Assembly: GCA_958295515.1 (NCBI GenBank)
Contig: CATQGW010000005.1
Coordinates: 1-64,000 of the forward strand
From: an uncultured Dehalococcoidia bacterium
GTDB lineage: Bacteria > Chloroflexota > Dehalococcoidia > Bin125
Length of the DNA: 64,000 bases
Direction of reading: 5' to 3'
Position 1 is the stretch's first letter. The number at the start of each line of letters is the position of its first letter. Under the pieces are notes generated by a model. That model saw only the letters and a list, made by a program, of their open reading frames with translations, was not told the DNA's origin and ran no database searches. The position numbers and the translations under genes are program-made. Shown in pieces: positions 7,802 to 17,015 of this stretch.

Positions 7802-8356
7802 TTACTCGCTGCCTCGACGACCTTCGGCGACTATGCGATTGAATTCCTCTACGTCGAAGTCCAGCTTTTCGTCGTCGGTGAATGGCACGAATGGTTTGGC
7901 TTTGCGGTGGGTCATTCGATGGATGAGATCGATGATCCACTGATCAGTGGCTGGGCTGTCCTCACCCGTCCGGCCGCAGGGGATGGAGGCGGAAGCGGCG
8001 CCGTGGGCGATTTCGATTGTGTGGATGCCTTGCGGAATTGCGCGTTGGAGGCGGCGCAGCTGGACGTGGGGGGCGTGTGGGTCTGCCGCGAAGACGGCGG
8101 CGGAGGCGACGAAACGCGAGAGGAGAGCGTCGTCGGGAGCGTCGAAGTCGAGGTGGAGAACGCGATCGCGCGCGCCGGCTCGAACCAGCGTGAGGCAGGG
8201 AAGGGCCGTGCGTTCGGGAGCGCCGCCGTTGGGGGCGTCGGCGAGCGCGCCAACGGCGGCGTCCAGAGCGAGCAGCAGTCGGCCGAGTTCGTCGGCGAAG
8301 ACCACGCCGTCGGCGTCGTTGGTGGGGCAGAGCCGGAGGGTCAGGCGCTCAGTCAT
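7802..8356 (-). CDS. Unrecognised protein upstream of PIN toxin, possible antitoxin
   Basis: ATG 8356 (MTERLTLRL), 184 residues. No family recognised. The first two thirds alternate hydrophobic and polar residues like an alpha/beta domain (DGVVFADELGRLLLALDAAV); the last 30 residues are acidic-basic and helical (DEKLDFDVEEFNRIVAEGRR), the kind of tail that antitoxins insert into PIN toxins. The 7-bp spacing to the PIN gene and the shared strand support pairing. The length is about twice that of a VapB. Function is unproven. Confidence 0.55.
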   Translation of the reverse strand: MTERLTLRLCPTNDADGVVFADELGRLLLALDAAVGALADAPNGGAPERTALPCLTLVRAGARDRVLHLDFDAPDDALLSRFVASAAVFAADPHAPHVQLRRLQRAIPQGIHTIEIAHGAASASIPCGRTGEDSPATDQWIIDLIHRMTHRKAKPFVPFTDDEKLDFDVEEFNRIVAEGRRGSE

Positions 8357-8399
8357 CCGCACGCCTCCGTAGGGCACTACTGTAGCAGTCCTGCACGGA

Positions 8400-9977
8400 T
8401 CATGTGGCGTATTTTTCGCCGAGGGCGGTTTCCCAGCGGAGGTAGTGCTGCATGTCGGCGTAGTTGCGGTCGGGGCCGAAGGGGAGGGTGTCGTTGGGCG
8501 GGGAGAGGACGCCGCTGAGGCCGCGTTCGAGGGGGAGGCCGGCGGCGCGCCAGGCGGTGGTTCCGCCTTCGAGGGCGTGGGTGTTGTGGTAGCCGAGGTC
8601 GCGGAGGGCGGCGGCGGCGAGGAGGGACTGGTTGCCGTCGCGGCAGATGGTTACCAGCGGTTGGTTGCGGTCGGGGGCGAGGTTTTCTATTTGCCATTCG
8701 AGCCAGGCGCGGGGGGTCCAGTGGGCGCCGGGCGGGTGGCCCTGGGCGAATTCCTGGCTGGTGTCGACGTGCAGCAGGGTTGGGTTGGGCAGTTGGTCGA
8801 GCGCCTGGGATGTGATTGTTGGTATGGTTTGACGGGCGGCGGTGAGGAGGGTGGGTTCGGATTCGGGGTCGGTGGTGAGGGGGCGGCCGGCGGCGGTCCA
8901 GGCGGTGGTTCCGCCTTCGAGGGCGTAGATTTCGCGGTGTCCCATCTGTTTGTACCAGGAGGCGGTGAGGGCGGCGCGGGCGAGGCGGTCGCAGGCGAAG
9001 ACGATGGGGGCGTGGTGAACGACGGCGAGGTCGTCGCTGCGCTGGACGGCTTGTCCGCCGGGGAACCAGCGGAAGCCGGGGATGCGTCCGGTGTTGTGTT
9101 CTTCGGCGCTGCGCACGTCGATGAAGTAGATGCTTTCGGTTTCGGCGCGGGCGCGGAGTGAGTCGAGTTGGTTGATGTCGATGAGTTGGACGTGGTCTTC
9201 GGCGGCGCAGCGGCGGGCGTAGGTTTCGGCGGCGGCGCGGCCTTGTTCTGTGATGTCGGTCATTGCGCTGCGGTCGGCGTTTTGTTCGAGTTGGTAGCCG
9301 GCGAGGAGCCAGCCGGAGGTGCCGTTTTTGAGGCCGACGATGTCGCGGTCGAGGGCCATGCGTTGGAGGGCGCGGGTGCCGATGATGCTGCGGGTGCGTC
9401 CGGCGCAGTTGATGACGATGGTGGCGTGGGGCGGGGCGTCGGCGAGGGTGTCGGTGATGCGCAGGGCGAGTTCGCCGCCGGGCAGGCTGCGTCCGCCGGG
9501 GATGCAGAATCGATGGTATTCTTCGGGAGTGCGGGTATCGAGTATGACGAGTTCGTCGCCGCGTTGGATGCGTGTGTGGAGGTCGTCGGCGGTGATTTCG
9601 GGTACGTGGTGGACGACTTCGACGCGCTCGCCGAAGTCTTTGGAGGGGACGTTGACGCCCCATTCGGTGGGGAGGTCGAGGCTGGCCCAGCGGTTGACGC
9701 CGCCCTGGAGGGAGGCGATGTTGCGGTAGCCGAGGGCTTCGGCGGTTGCGGCGGCGCGGGCGACGCGGCGGGTGTCGTCGTCGCAGAGGATTAGGGGTGT
9801 GGCGGGATGGGGGACGGCGTGGGAGAGGTCGAATTCGAGGCGTGCGCGGGGGATGAGTGAGGAGCCGGGGATGTGGCTGGCGTTGTATTCGCCGATGTCG
9901 CGCACGTCGATGAGGGCGTAGGGGGCGTCGGCGGTCATCTGCCGGCGCAGTTGGTCGGGGGTGATTGTGGAGGTCAT
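8400..9977 (-). CDS. Four-domain rhodanese (sulfurtransferase)
   Basis: ATG 9977, 525 residues, with GAGGAG about 10 bases upstream. Four rhodanese domains in tandem, each with its cysteine loop: C65 (LILCDDDTRR), C191 (VINCAGRTRS), C329 (VFACDRLARA) and C445 (VTICRDGNQS). Each also has the D-V/T-R or related substrate-side motif (LIDVRDIGEY, ILDTRTPEEY, FIDVRSAEEH, HVDTSQEFAQ) and a GG-x-x-x-W end (QGGVNRW, EGGTTAW). All four keep Cys, so all could hold a persulfide. There is no signal peptide, so it is cytoplasmic. Rhodaneses move sulfane sulfur; the partner is unknown. No neighbour explains it. Confidence 0.85.
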   Translation of the reverse strand: MTSTITPDQLRRQMTADAPYALIDVRDIGEYNASHIPGSSLIPRARLEFDLSHAVPHPATPLILCDDDTRRVARAAATAEALGYRNIASLQGGVNRWASLDLPTEWGVNVPSKDFGERVEVVHHVPEITADDLHTRIQRGDELVILDTRTPEEYHRFCIPGGRSLPGGELALRITDTLADAPPHATIVINCAGRTRSIIGTRALQRMALDRDIVGLKNGTSGWLLAGYQLEQNADRSAMTDITEQGRAAAETYARRCAAEDHVQLIDINQLDSLRARAETESIYFIDVRSAEEHNTGRIPGFRWFPGGQAVQRSDDLAVVHHAPIVFACDRLARAALTASWYKQMGHREIYALEGGTTAWTAAGRPLTTDPESEPTLLTAARQTIPTITSQALDQLPNPTLLHVDTSQEFAQGHPPGAHWTPRAWLEWQIENLAPDRNQPLVTICRDGNQSLLAAAALRDLGYHNTHALEGGTTAWRAAGLPLERGLSGVLSPPNDTLPFGPDRNYADMQHYLRWETALGEKYAT

Positions 9978-10142
9978 TGCGCGTCTCCTCGTGGTTGTGT
10001 GCTGGTGTATGATGGGCGCATGATACTGAGCACGATGCGGATGCGGGATGAGTTGGTGGAGTCAGGGGATGCCTGACGCGCTGGCGGCGTGATTATCGGC
10101 GCGATTGCGGCGTTTTCTTAGGGATGTGATGACTTTAGTGCG

Positions 10143-13100
10143 CTAGCGGCGGCGGCGCGGTACGGCGCGCGCCCCGCCATTCGGGTGGAAGTTGAGGTCC
10201 GGAAAGATCAACACTGCAAGGGGATTCGAGTAGTCGCCGCGCGAACCCACTGCCTGCTTCAGGACGACCGCCTCGGTCTGGTCACGGCTCGCGCGGCGAT
10301 GCCCGCCGCCAGGGAGTGCAGGTCCGGAATTGCCGTCGTTGCCAGTGCCGCGAACGTCGTTTGATTCGACGGATCGGTCATGATGATCGCCGGCGCGGGA
10401 TTCCTCTGGTCTGCATCGATCCTTTGATCGTGGCGAGATCTGGGACGTGCGTTGTTGCGAGTGTTGCGAACGGAGCGGTCGGCGGCGGCGAGACCAAGAT
10501 GTTTTCTGCCCCCCCCCCCCCGCACTATTGTTCTGTTTCTGCGGGAAGAGAGCCGAGGCCGCCTTGACCGAAGAGAGGATGCGGTCGTCTTCGTACAGCC
10601 AGAGTTTGGTGAAAGGGCGGTACATGACCTCGCGGATGCGGGTCGGGTCGAAGGTGATCTCGTCGCCTCGCTTCAGCGCAGACCTGAGCTGTGCGGTCCA
10701 TTTGATCTGCGCCGGCTTCGCATTCTCGACAATCCGAGAGATCGCGCCGTCCCGATCGGAAACACCGACGAGATCGTTTCTCGCCGCTTCGTATGCAGCG
10801 ATGAGTCTCTCGATTTTTTCGACGAGGCGGTCGCGTGAGAACGCGTATGCGTAGGTGTCGAGGTTGGTTGCAATTCCAAGCACGTGTTCGCTGACTGCGG
10901 TCGGTTCTCGGTCGGCTTTCTTACCCGTCGCGCAGACAGGCAGCAAGTCAAAGTACGAACCGTCGGTCAGGTTTACCCAATCGTGAGTGTCGTTCGGCGG
11001 CACGACCTCGAAGCCCTCGGCGCTGACGACGCTACCGAGAGCTGCCAGCCATTCGCGCTTCTGTTGCAACCGGAGGCCTGGCGGCACTTCTGCGTAGTGG
11101 AGCGTCGCGCCTGCCTCCGAAGCCTTATCCGGGTTGCGAACAAGCACGGTGATCTGTACGCCGTTGCGCGAATAACCACCGAATATCTTGTCGCCTTCGG
11201 TCTTGAATTCCTCACCGTTCGTGTATGCGTTGCCTCGCAGATTCACGACATAGATGTCGGTGAACTCGTCGCGTAGGGCAGCTCGGGCACCTGCCAACGA
11301 GGGCGCGTTGGCAAGCGAATTGGGGTGAACGAACGCGACGATGCCGGGCGCGTCAGGTTCACGCTGCTTACTCAGTCGGTCTGTCATCCAGCGCATCGCT
11401 TGTATGTACAGATTGCCGAGCGCTTTGCCGCCGCCTTGCTTTCCGTAGGTGGCGCGAACGCGATCGACAACTGCGGGGTAGCTGAGCTTCCCGGTTGCGT
11501 CGCCAGCCTGCTTGACGCCAGCCGACCACGGCGGATTGGTGACAATGACTTGGATCGGCGTCTTTGCTTGTTCGTCTGCGCGGGCGGCGTTGTCTGGTTT
11601 GTCGGCGATGCCTGGCAGGCTCTGTTCAGCGGCGTCGCCTTCCATGCGCAAACTATCTACGAGAACGATGCGATCGAACTCTTGGTAGTTGTCGTCCGGG
11701 AAGCCGCCGCGTTCGGCCATACCTGCTTCGATCTTGAGCGCGGCGATGTAGTAGGCGAGGAGAACGAGTTCGTTGGAATGCAGCTCGTCGCGGTACTTGC
11801 GGGCGAGGTCAGCGTCGTCGATCAGATAGCGGCCATCTGAGTCCTGCAAGGTCAGGAGCTGGTAGAGGAAGGTTCCTGTTCCGGCGAAGGGATCGACGAT
11901 GTTCACGTTTTCGGCGGTCAAGCCGTATTCAAACTCCTTGCGACAAACGTCGTCGGCTGAGCGTAGGATGAAGTCAACGATCCACCGGGGCGTGTAAACG
12001 ATGCCGAGCTGTTTGACGGTATCCTTAATTGCTGTGGAGAAGAAGCCATCGTAGATCTGGCGGAGGATGTCGACTTTCTCTGCCTGTTCGGCGCCGGCAA
12101 AGGCTTTCTGCATCTGCGCGTAGGCGCGCTCAAGCGGTTTGCGGTCCTTGTCGAAGCGGACGCCGTGTTCGTCGAGGCGATTGAGCACGGCGCTGATGGC
12201 GGCGGAAACGGGGTTGCGCTCGACGAAGCGGGATTCGGCGAACATGTACTCGAAGATGGGGATGGTGACGACGTGCTGGGCGATCATCTGGGCGGCGCTC
12301 TCGCGGGTGACCTGCGGGCCGACGGTCTTCTGCAGGTCGGCGACGAATTCGTCCAATACGTCGGACAGGGCAAGGTTGGAATCGAGGGCGTCGGTGAGTT
12401 TGGTTTCGACGGTCTGGCAGACGTTGGCGGCGCGCTGGCCCCAGGTGGGCCAGAAGCGGCGGTCGCCTACCATTTCGACGATTTTGGAGGCGACTTTGTC
12501 GTCGAGTTGGAGGGCGAGTTGGAGTTGTTCCGATGCTTCGCCGTCGCTGCCTTCCGGATCGGTGCGTCCGGTGCGATCGAGCAGGCGGATGTGCCCGTTG
12601 GCGGCTGCGGCTTTGATGTCGTTGACCCAGTAGTCGATTCGCTCGTCGTGGGAGCGGAGGGCGCGGACGACGTCCCAGACGACTTTGAAGTCTGAGCCTT
12701 CGAGCACTTCGTCGTCGGTGGCGCGGGCGTCCTGGGGGACGACGACGGGCAGGATGATGTAGCCGGTCTGTTTGCCGGGGGCGCGGCGCATGACGCGCCC
12801 GACGGCCTGGGTGATGTCGATTTTGGATTTGCGGCTTTCGAGGAAGGTGATGGCGTCGAGGGCGGGGACGTCGACGCCTTCGGTGAGGACGCGGGCGTTG
12901 GTGATGACGCGGCAGGCGTTGTCTTTGGCGTCGCGCTTTTCACGCAGTTTGCCGATCTTCTGGGCGCGGTTGATGGCGGGGGTGCTGCCGTCGATGTGTT
13001 CGACGTCGAGCTTGAGTCGGCTTGCGCCGTGGGGCGGGGCGGACATGTTGTCTTCGACGACCTGGTCCCACCACTGGGCGACGGCTTTGGATGTTTTGAC

Positions 13101-14591
13101 GGTGTTGGTGAAGGAGATTGCGGTTTGGAGGTGTTCGACGGAGGGGTGGATTTGGCCGGCTGCGCGCTGTGCGGCCTCAGGTCCCATTGTGGAGGGGTCG
13201 GCGAGCGCGTCCCAGACGCCGACCAGTTTGACGACTTCGTCGATTTCGAAGGAGTCGTCGTTGCCGACTTTGGCCTTGAGTTCGGCGGAGAGGCTTGTTT
13301 CGTCTTTGGCGACGATCAGGACCTGGTAGTCGGTGAGGAGTTCGGCGGCGACGGCTTCGGCGAAGGACATTTCGTGGAACACGGGGCCGTACCAGCGTTC
13401 GTCGTCCATTGAGTAGGAGTCGACGTCGTAGCCGACGCGATCGGACAGTTGCTCGACTTTCTCTTTGGCGCGAGCGGTGAAGATTCGGGGGGTGGCGGTC
13501 ATGAAGAGTCGTCGTTTGGCGGGGAGGCGCTTGTTGTCGTGGACGAGCAGGAAGCCGGAGAGTTCGTTTTCGTTCTTGATGTCTTTGTCGGTGCGCTGCA
13601 CGCCGGTGGTGCGGTGCGCTTCGTCGCAGATGATGAGGTCGAAGCTGAGGTCGGTGTCCTGGAGGGCGTCGGCGATGACGGAGGCGGATTGGTAGGTGCA
13701 GAAGACGACGCGCATTTCGCCGTGGGGGACGGGGCGGCGCAATTGTGCGCGGAGGGCGTCGGGCTTGGTGGAGACGGGCATGGCGAGTTCGTAGATGTCG
13801 CCGCCGTGGGGGTCTTCGCGCCGCTTGCCGACGGTGGCGTCGGAGCAGACGCCGAGGTAGGTGTGTTCGATGGAGCGGTGGCGCGCCCACTCGGACATTG
13901 TCTGGCCCATGAGTGCGATGGAGGGGACGAGGTAGAGGATGTTGCCGCCGGGGCCGACTTCGCGCTCGGCGGCCCAGAGGGCGACGACGGATTTGCCGGT
14001 GCCGCAGGGGAGGATGAGTTTGCCGCGGGCGTGTTCGGCGAAGCCCTCGTGGATGGCGTGCAGGGCTTCTTCCTGATCGGGGCGGGGGGTGTGTTTGGGG
14101 AGTGCGAGTTGGACGGCTTCGGGGCGCTGGGCGTATTCGCGCCAGTCGGCGACCCAGTCGTCCATGTCAGCGACGCTCAGGACTTCACAGCGGGGCTCGG
14201 CTCGTTCGATGACCCCGACACCTTCCCGGGCGATCGGTGCGGTCGTCACAAACAGCCGCGCGGTGAATTTGCCAGTCGCGGAGGCGGAGACGAACTTGTC
14301 GACGTCGACTTTGGGGACGGTGCCAGCGGGATCGAAGAACTTGCACTGGATGGCGCAGTCGCCGCCGCCGAACGCCTCGGTCTGACGCGCGACGAGATCA
14401 ATGCCTGTGTCGTGCCCCCACTTGTGGGGGTAGTCATTCCAGCGCCAGACTCGCTCGAACCGCTGCTTGCCGTATTCACCGGGATGGTGTTCCATCACGG
14501 CTTGCATCAAACGTTCTAGGAAGGTGCCTTTTTCGACGGTGTTGGCGGCGTATTCGTCGCCTTCGCGCAGCGTTTCGGCGAGGAAGGCCAT
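10143..14591 (-). CDS. Type ISP-like restriction/modification enzyme, C-terminus disrupted
   Basis: ATG 14591 with a GGAGA ribosome site. Domains in order: a PD-(D/E)XK nuclease-like start (GIDLVARQTE then AIQCKFF), an SF2 helicase with Walker A LPCGTGKS and DEAH-type ICDEAHR plus TATPRIF, and an N6-adenine methyltransferase with DPFAGTGTFLYQLL and VTNPPWSAG. This matches single-chain ISP restriction enzymes, which cleave and methylate in one polypeptide. After YRPFTKLWLYEDDRI the frame meets a G13 tract (10509-10521) and becomes unnatural until near its stop. The missing C-terminal domain is on the plus strand at 14632-15336, beyond the start codon, as if the body had inverted. The enzyme is probably not made intact in this state. 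Confidence 0.8.
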   Translation of the reverse strand: MAFLAETLREGDEYAANTVEKGTFLERLMQAVMEHHPGEYGKQRFERVWRWNDYPHKWGHDTGIDLVARQTEAFGGGDCAIQCKFFDPAGTVPKVDVDKFVSASATGKFTARLFVTTAPIAREGVGVIERAEPRCEVLSVADMDDWVADWREYAQRPEAVQLALPKHTPRPDQEEALHAIHEGFAEHARGKLILPCGTGKSVVALWAAEREVGPGGNILYLVPSIALMGQTMSEWARHRSIEHTYLGVCSDATVGKRREDPHGGDIYELAMPVSTKPDALRAQLRRPVPHGEMRVVFCTYQSASVIADALQDTDLSFDLIICDEAHRTTGVQRTDKDIKNENELSGFLLVHDNKRLPAKRRLFMTATPRIFTARAKEKVEQLSDRVGYDVDSYSMDDERWYGPVFHEMSFAEAVAAELLTDYQVLIVAKDETSLSAELKAKVGNDDSFEIDEVVKLVGVWDALADPSTMGPEAAQRAAGQIHPSVEHLQTAISFTNTVKTSKAVAQWWDQVVEDNMSAPPHGASRLKLDVEHIDGSTPAINRAQKIGKLREKRDAKDNACRVITNARVLTEGVDVPALDAITFLESRKSKIDITQAVGRVMRRAPGKQTGYIILPVVVPQDARATDDEVLEGSDFKVVWDVVRALRSHDERIDYWVNDIKAAAANGHIRLLDRTGRTDPEGSDGEASEQLQLALQLDDKVASKIVEMVGDRRFWPTWGQRAANVCQTVETKLTDALDSNLALSDVLDEFVADLQKTVGPQVTRESAAQMIAQHVVTIPIFEYMFAESRFVERNPVSAAISAVLNRLDEHGVRFDKDRKPLERAYAQMQKAFAGAEQAEKVDILRQIYDGFFSTAIKDTVKQLGIVYTPRWIVDFILRSADDVCRKEFEYGLTAENVNIVDPFAGTGTFLYQLLTLQDSDGRYLIDDADLARKYRDELHSNELVLLAYYIAALKIEAGMAERGGFPDDNYQEFDRIVLVDSLRMEGDAAEQSLPGIADKPDNAARADEQAKTPIQVIVTNPPWSAGVKQAGDATGKLSYPAVVDRVRATYGKQGGGKALGNLYIQAMRWMTDRLSKQREPDAPGIVAFVHPNSLANAPSLAGARAALRDEFTDIYVVNLRGNAYTNGEEFKTEGDKIFGGYSRNGVQITVLVRNPDKASEAGATLHYAEVPPGLRLQQKREWLAALGSVVSAEGFEVVPPNDTHDWVNLTDGSYFDLLPVCATGKKADREPTAVSEHVLGIATNLDTYAYAFSRDRLVEKIERLIAAYEAARNDLVGVSDRDGAISRIVENAKPAQIKWTAQLRSALKRGDEITFDPTRIREVMYRPFTKLWLYEDDRILSSVKAASALFPQKQNNSAGGGGQKTSWSRRRRPLRSQHSQQRTSQISPRSKDRCRPEESRAGDHHDRSVESNDVRGTGNDGNSGPALPGGGHRRASRDQTEAVVLKQAVGSRGDYSNPLAVLIFPDLNFHPNGGARAVPRRRR
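10509..10521. repeat. C13/G13 homopolymer inside ISP gene
   Basis: Thirteen C on the plus strand, G13 on the coding strand. Adding one G gives AENILVSPPPT followed by FATLATTHVPDL, a natural continuation for the ISP family; the present length gives low-quality sequence. Slipped-strand change in such tracts is a known switch for restriction genes, and also a common assembly error. Confidence 0.8.
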
Positions 14592-14631
14592 CGGCTGTCT
14601 CCTGCGGCGTCGGGTGATGCTGTGCCGCGTT

Positions 14632-15336
14632 ATGTATGATAGGGCAGAGGCAGACTGGGAGCAGATCAGGGCGATGTTCGACGATTTCGGCGGCGACGGA
14701 GACAACGTGACCGACTGGTGCCTTGACCAGTTCCGGGCGGCGTATCCGGAGCGGGAGATCGGCAAGGACGACATTTGGGAATATCTGTACGGGGTGATGC
14801 ATGCGGCGGACTGGCGCGAGCGGTACAAGTTCGATTTGCGGCGCAATTTGCCGCGAGTGCCGTTCGCGCCGGATTTCGAGGCGTTTCGGGCGGCGGGGCG
14901 GGAGTTGATGGATTTGCACATCGGCTATGAGACGTGCGAGGAGCTGCCGCTGACGTGCGAGGTTGACGGCAAGCCTGACGAGGGCAACGCGGAGGCTGTG
15001 GCTTACCGCATCGAGAAGCAGATGGTGTGGCCATCGAAGGGTGATCGGTCCGTGCTCGCGATCAACCGCAGGTGTCGGTTGATCGACATTCCGGCGGAGG
15101 CTCATGAGTATCAGGTGTCGGGGCGGTCGCCGCTTGAGTGGGCGGTGGATAGTCTGCGCAAGAAGAATGAAGATACGCCCGATCTCACCGACGATCCGAA
15201 TGGCTGGTATGTTTGGGCTGAGGACGAGAATGCGTTCGAACTGATCCGGCACTTGCGCCGACTGGCTTATGTCGGGGTGAGGTCGACCGAGATCATCCGA
15301 GGGCTTCCGAACGCGCTGACGGACGATGTTACGTAG
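14632..15336 (+). CDS. Detached C-terminal domain of type ISP restriction enzyme
   Basis: The first ATG of the recognisable part is 14632; 234 residues to TAG 15334-15336. DNVTDWCLDQFRAAYP, then DIWEYLYGVMHAADWRERY, NLPRVPFAPDFEAFRAAGRE and LMDLHIGYE are the conserved end of ISP/helicase-methylase enzymes, where this region belongs to the target-recognition half. It lies head-to-head with the enzyme body, 40 bp from that start codon. The sequence just before it, at 14618-14630, reads AVPR in another frame, like the GARAVPR that ends the body on the minus strand, so the two pieces look like halves of one gene separated by inversion. It is unlikely to be expressed as a separate protein; no ribosome site is obvious. 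Confidence 0.7.
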   Translation: MYDRAEADWEQIRAMFDDFGGDGDNVTDWCLDQFRAAYPEREIGKDDIWEYLYGVMHAADWRERYKFDLRRNLPRVPFAPDFEAFRAAGRELMDLHIGYETCEELPLTCEVDGKPDEGNAEAVAYRIEKQMVWPSKGDRSVLAINRRCRLIDIPAEAHEYQVSGRSPLEWAVDSLRKKNEDTPDLTDDPNGWYVWAEDENAFELIRHLRRLAYVGVRSTEIIRGLPNALTDDVT

Positions 15337-16999
15337 GGTGGGCGGTTTCGCGGGTTAGTTGGGCTAGGGACATGGGGCCTAGGGTTAGGGTTTGTTGGTG
15401 GAATTGTTTTAGGTTGAAGGCGGGGCCTTGGGTGTTTTTGGCGGTTTCGCGGGCGGTTAGCCATTGGCGTTCGCCTACTTTGTAGGAGATGGCTTGGCCG
15501 GGCCAGCCGAGGTAGCGGTCGACTTCGCTGGCTAGCATGTTTTTGGGGAAGTAGCTGCGTTGTTCGAGGAAGGGTAGGGCGAGGTCGGGTTGCCAGGTTT
15601 GGCCGCTGTGGTAGGGCTCGTTTGGGGGGATTTGGAGTTCGAGGTGCATGCCGATGTCGACGACGACGCGGGCGGCGCGGAGGGCTTGGCTGCTGAGCAG
15701 TCCCATGTAGTAGGCGGGGTCTTCGAGGTAGCCGAGTTCGTGCATCAGGCGTTCGGCGTAGAGGGCCCAGCCTTCGACGTAGCCGGAGGTGCCGGCGAGG
15801 AGTCGTTGGTAGCGGTTGAGGGATTGGCCGAGCCAGCGGGTGGTGCCGATTTGGAGGTGGTGGCCGGGGACGCCTTCGTGGTAGCAGACGGAGAGTTCGC
15901 GCCAGAGGGGGAAGCGGGTTGCGCCGCCGGTGGGGTACCAGGTGCGGCCGGGGCGGGAGAAGTTTTCGCTGGGGCCGGTGTAGTACATGGCGAGTGCGCC
16001 GCCGGGCGGGGCGATCATGGCTTCGATGCGGCGGATGGGTTCGGCGATATCGAAGTGTTCGCCGTGCATTGATTGGATGGTGGCGTCCTGGGTGTTTTGC
16101 ATCCATTGTCGGAAGGCGTCTTCGCCGTGGATGGCGCGGTTGTCGTCGTGTTCGAGGATGTGGATGGCTTGGGGGACGGTTGCGCCGGGTTGGATGCGGT
16201 CGGCGGTGTGCTGCATTTCGGTTTGGATGCGCCAGAGTTCGTCCCAGCCCCATTGGTATGTTTCGTGGAGGTCGAGGATGATGCCGTTGAAGGCGCGTGC
16301 GGCGCGGCGGTAGCGGTCGGGGCCGACGGGGTCTTGCGGGGTTGCGCTGGGGAGGTAGTGGTTATTGAGCCATTCGGCGGTTTGGTTGTAGGCGCGGTTG
16401 GCGTGTTGGGCGCCGGTGGTGAGGTCGGTTTGGAGTGATGGGTGTTGTGCTGCGCCCTGGGCGGCGAGGTTGTCGAAGAAGCCGTCCGGGGCGGTCCAGA
16501 CGCGGGCTTGTTCGATGAGTCCGCGGACCTGGCGTTGGGCGGCGGTGAGGTCGGCGTCGAGTCCGGCCTGGAGGGAGGCGCGGTATTGGCGGAGTGCCTG
16601 GGGGACGGCGCGCATGCGTGCGGCGATGTGGGTCCAGTGCTGTTGGTTGTCGCGGGGCATGAGGTCGAAGACGCTGCGGGTGGATTGGAAGGGTGAGGCG
16701 AGGATGTTGAGGCTGCGGAGGTGGTCTTGGGCGTCGTCGTTTTCCTGCTCGGCGTCGAAGCGTTCGAGCATGACGTCGCGGGCGATGCGGTCGCGGTCGT
16801 GGGCGGGTTGGGTGCGCTGGAGGTCGCGTCGGGTGGCTTCGCGGAGGGCTGCGCGGGCGTCGTGTCCGTCGGGTGAGAAGTCGGTGAGGCGTGTTTCGGC
16901 GCCGGGGAGTCCGAGGCTGGTGGCGAGGTTGGGGTGCAGTGCGGCGAGTGCGGTGACGTAGGCGTCGGCGATTTGGGCGATTTCGGTGGTGGTGGTCAT
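15329..16999 (-). CDS. DUF885 family metallopeptidase-like protein
   Basis: ATG 16999, 556 residues, a normal length for the family. The family signature is CYHEGVPGHHLQ in the C-terminal half, giving the His-Glu and paired His of the zinc-site-like motif, followed by EGWALYAERLMHELGY with further conserved Glu and His. No signal peptide is seen at MTTTTEIAQIADAYV, so it is probably cytoplasmic. Members are annotated as carboxypeptidases or unknown hydrolases. Its stop overlaps the end of the detached ISP domain by 8 bp, convergent. The EF-G-like gene lies 16 bp upstream on the same strand, so they may be co-transcribed. Confidence 0.85.
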   Translation of the reverse strand: MTTTTEIAQIADAYVTALAALHPNLATSLGLPGAETRLTDFSPDGHDARAALREATRRDLQRTQPAHDRDRIARDVMLERFDAEQENDDAQDHLRSLNILASPFQSTRSVFDLMPRDNQQHWTHIAARMRAVPQALRQYRASLQAGLDADLTAAQRQVRGLIEQARVWTAPDGFFDNLAAQGAAQHPSLQTDLTTGAQHANRAYNQTAEWLNNHYLPSATPQDPVGPDRYRRAARAFNGIILDLHETYQWGWDELWRIQTEMQHTADRIQPGATVPQAIHILEHDDNRAIHGEDAFRQWMQNTQDATIQSMHGEHFDIAEPIRRIEAMIAPPGGALAMYYTGPSENFSRPGRTWYPTGGATRFPLWRELSVCYHEGVPGHHLQIGTTRWLGQSLNRYQRLLAGTSGYVEGWALYAERLMHELGYLEDPAYYMGLLSSQALRAARVVVDIGMHLELQIPPNEPYHSGQTWQPDLALPFLEQRSYFPKNMLASEVDRYLGWPGQAISYKVGERQWLTARETAKNTQGPAFNLKQFHQQTLTLGPMSLAQLTRETAHPT

Positions 17000-17015
17000 G
17001 GGTGGTGTGCGGGGG

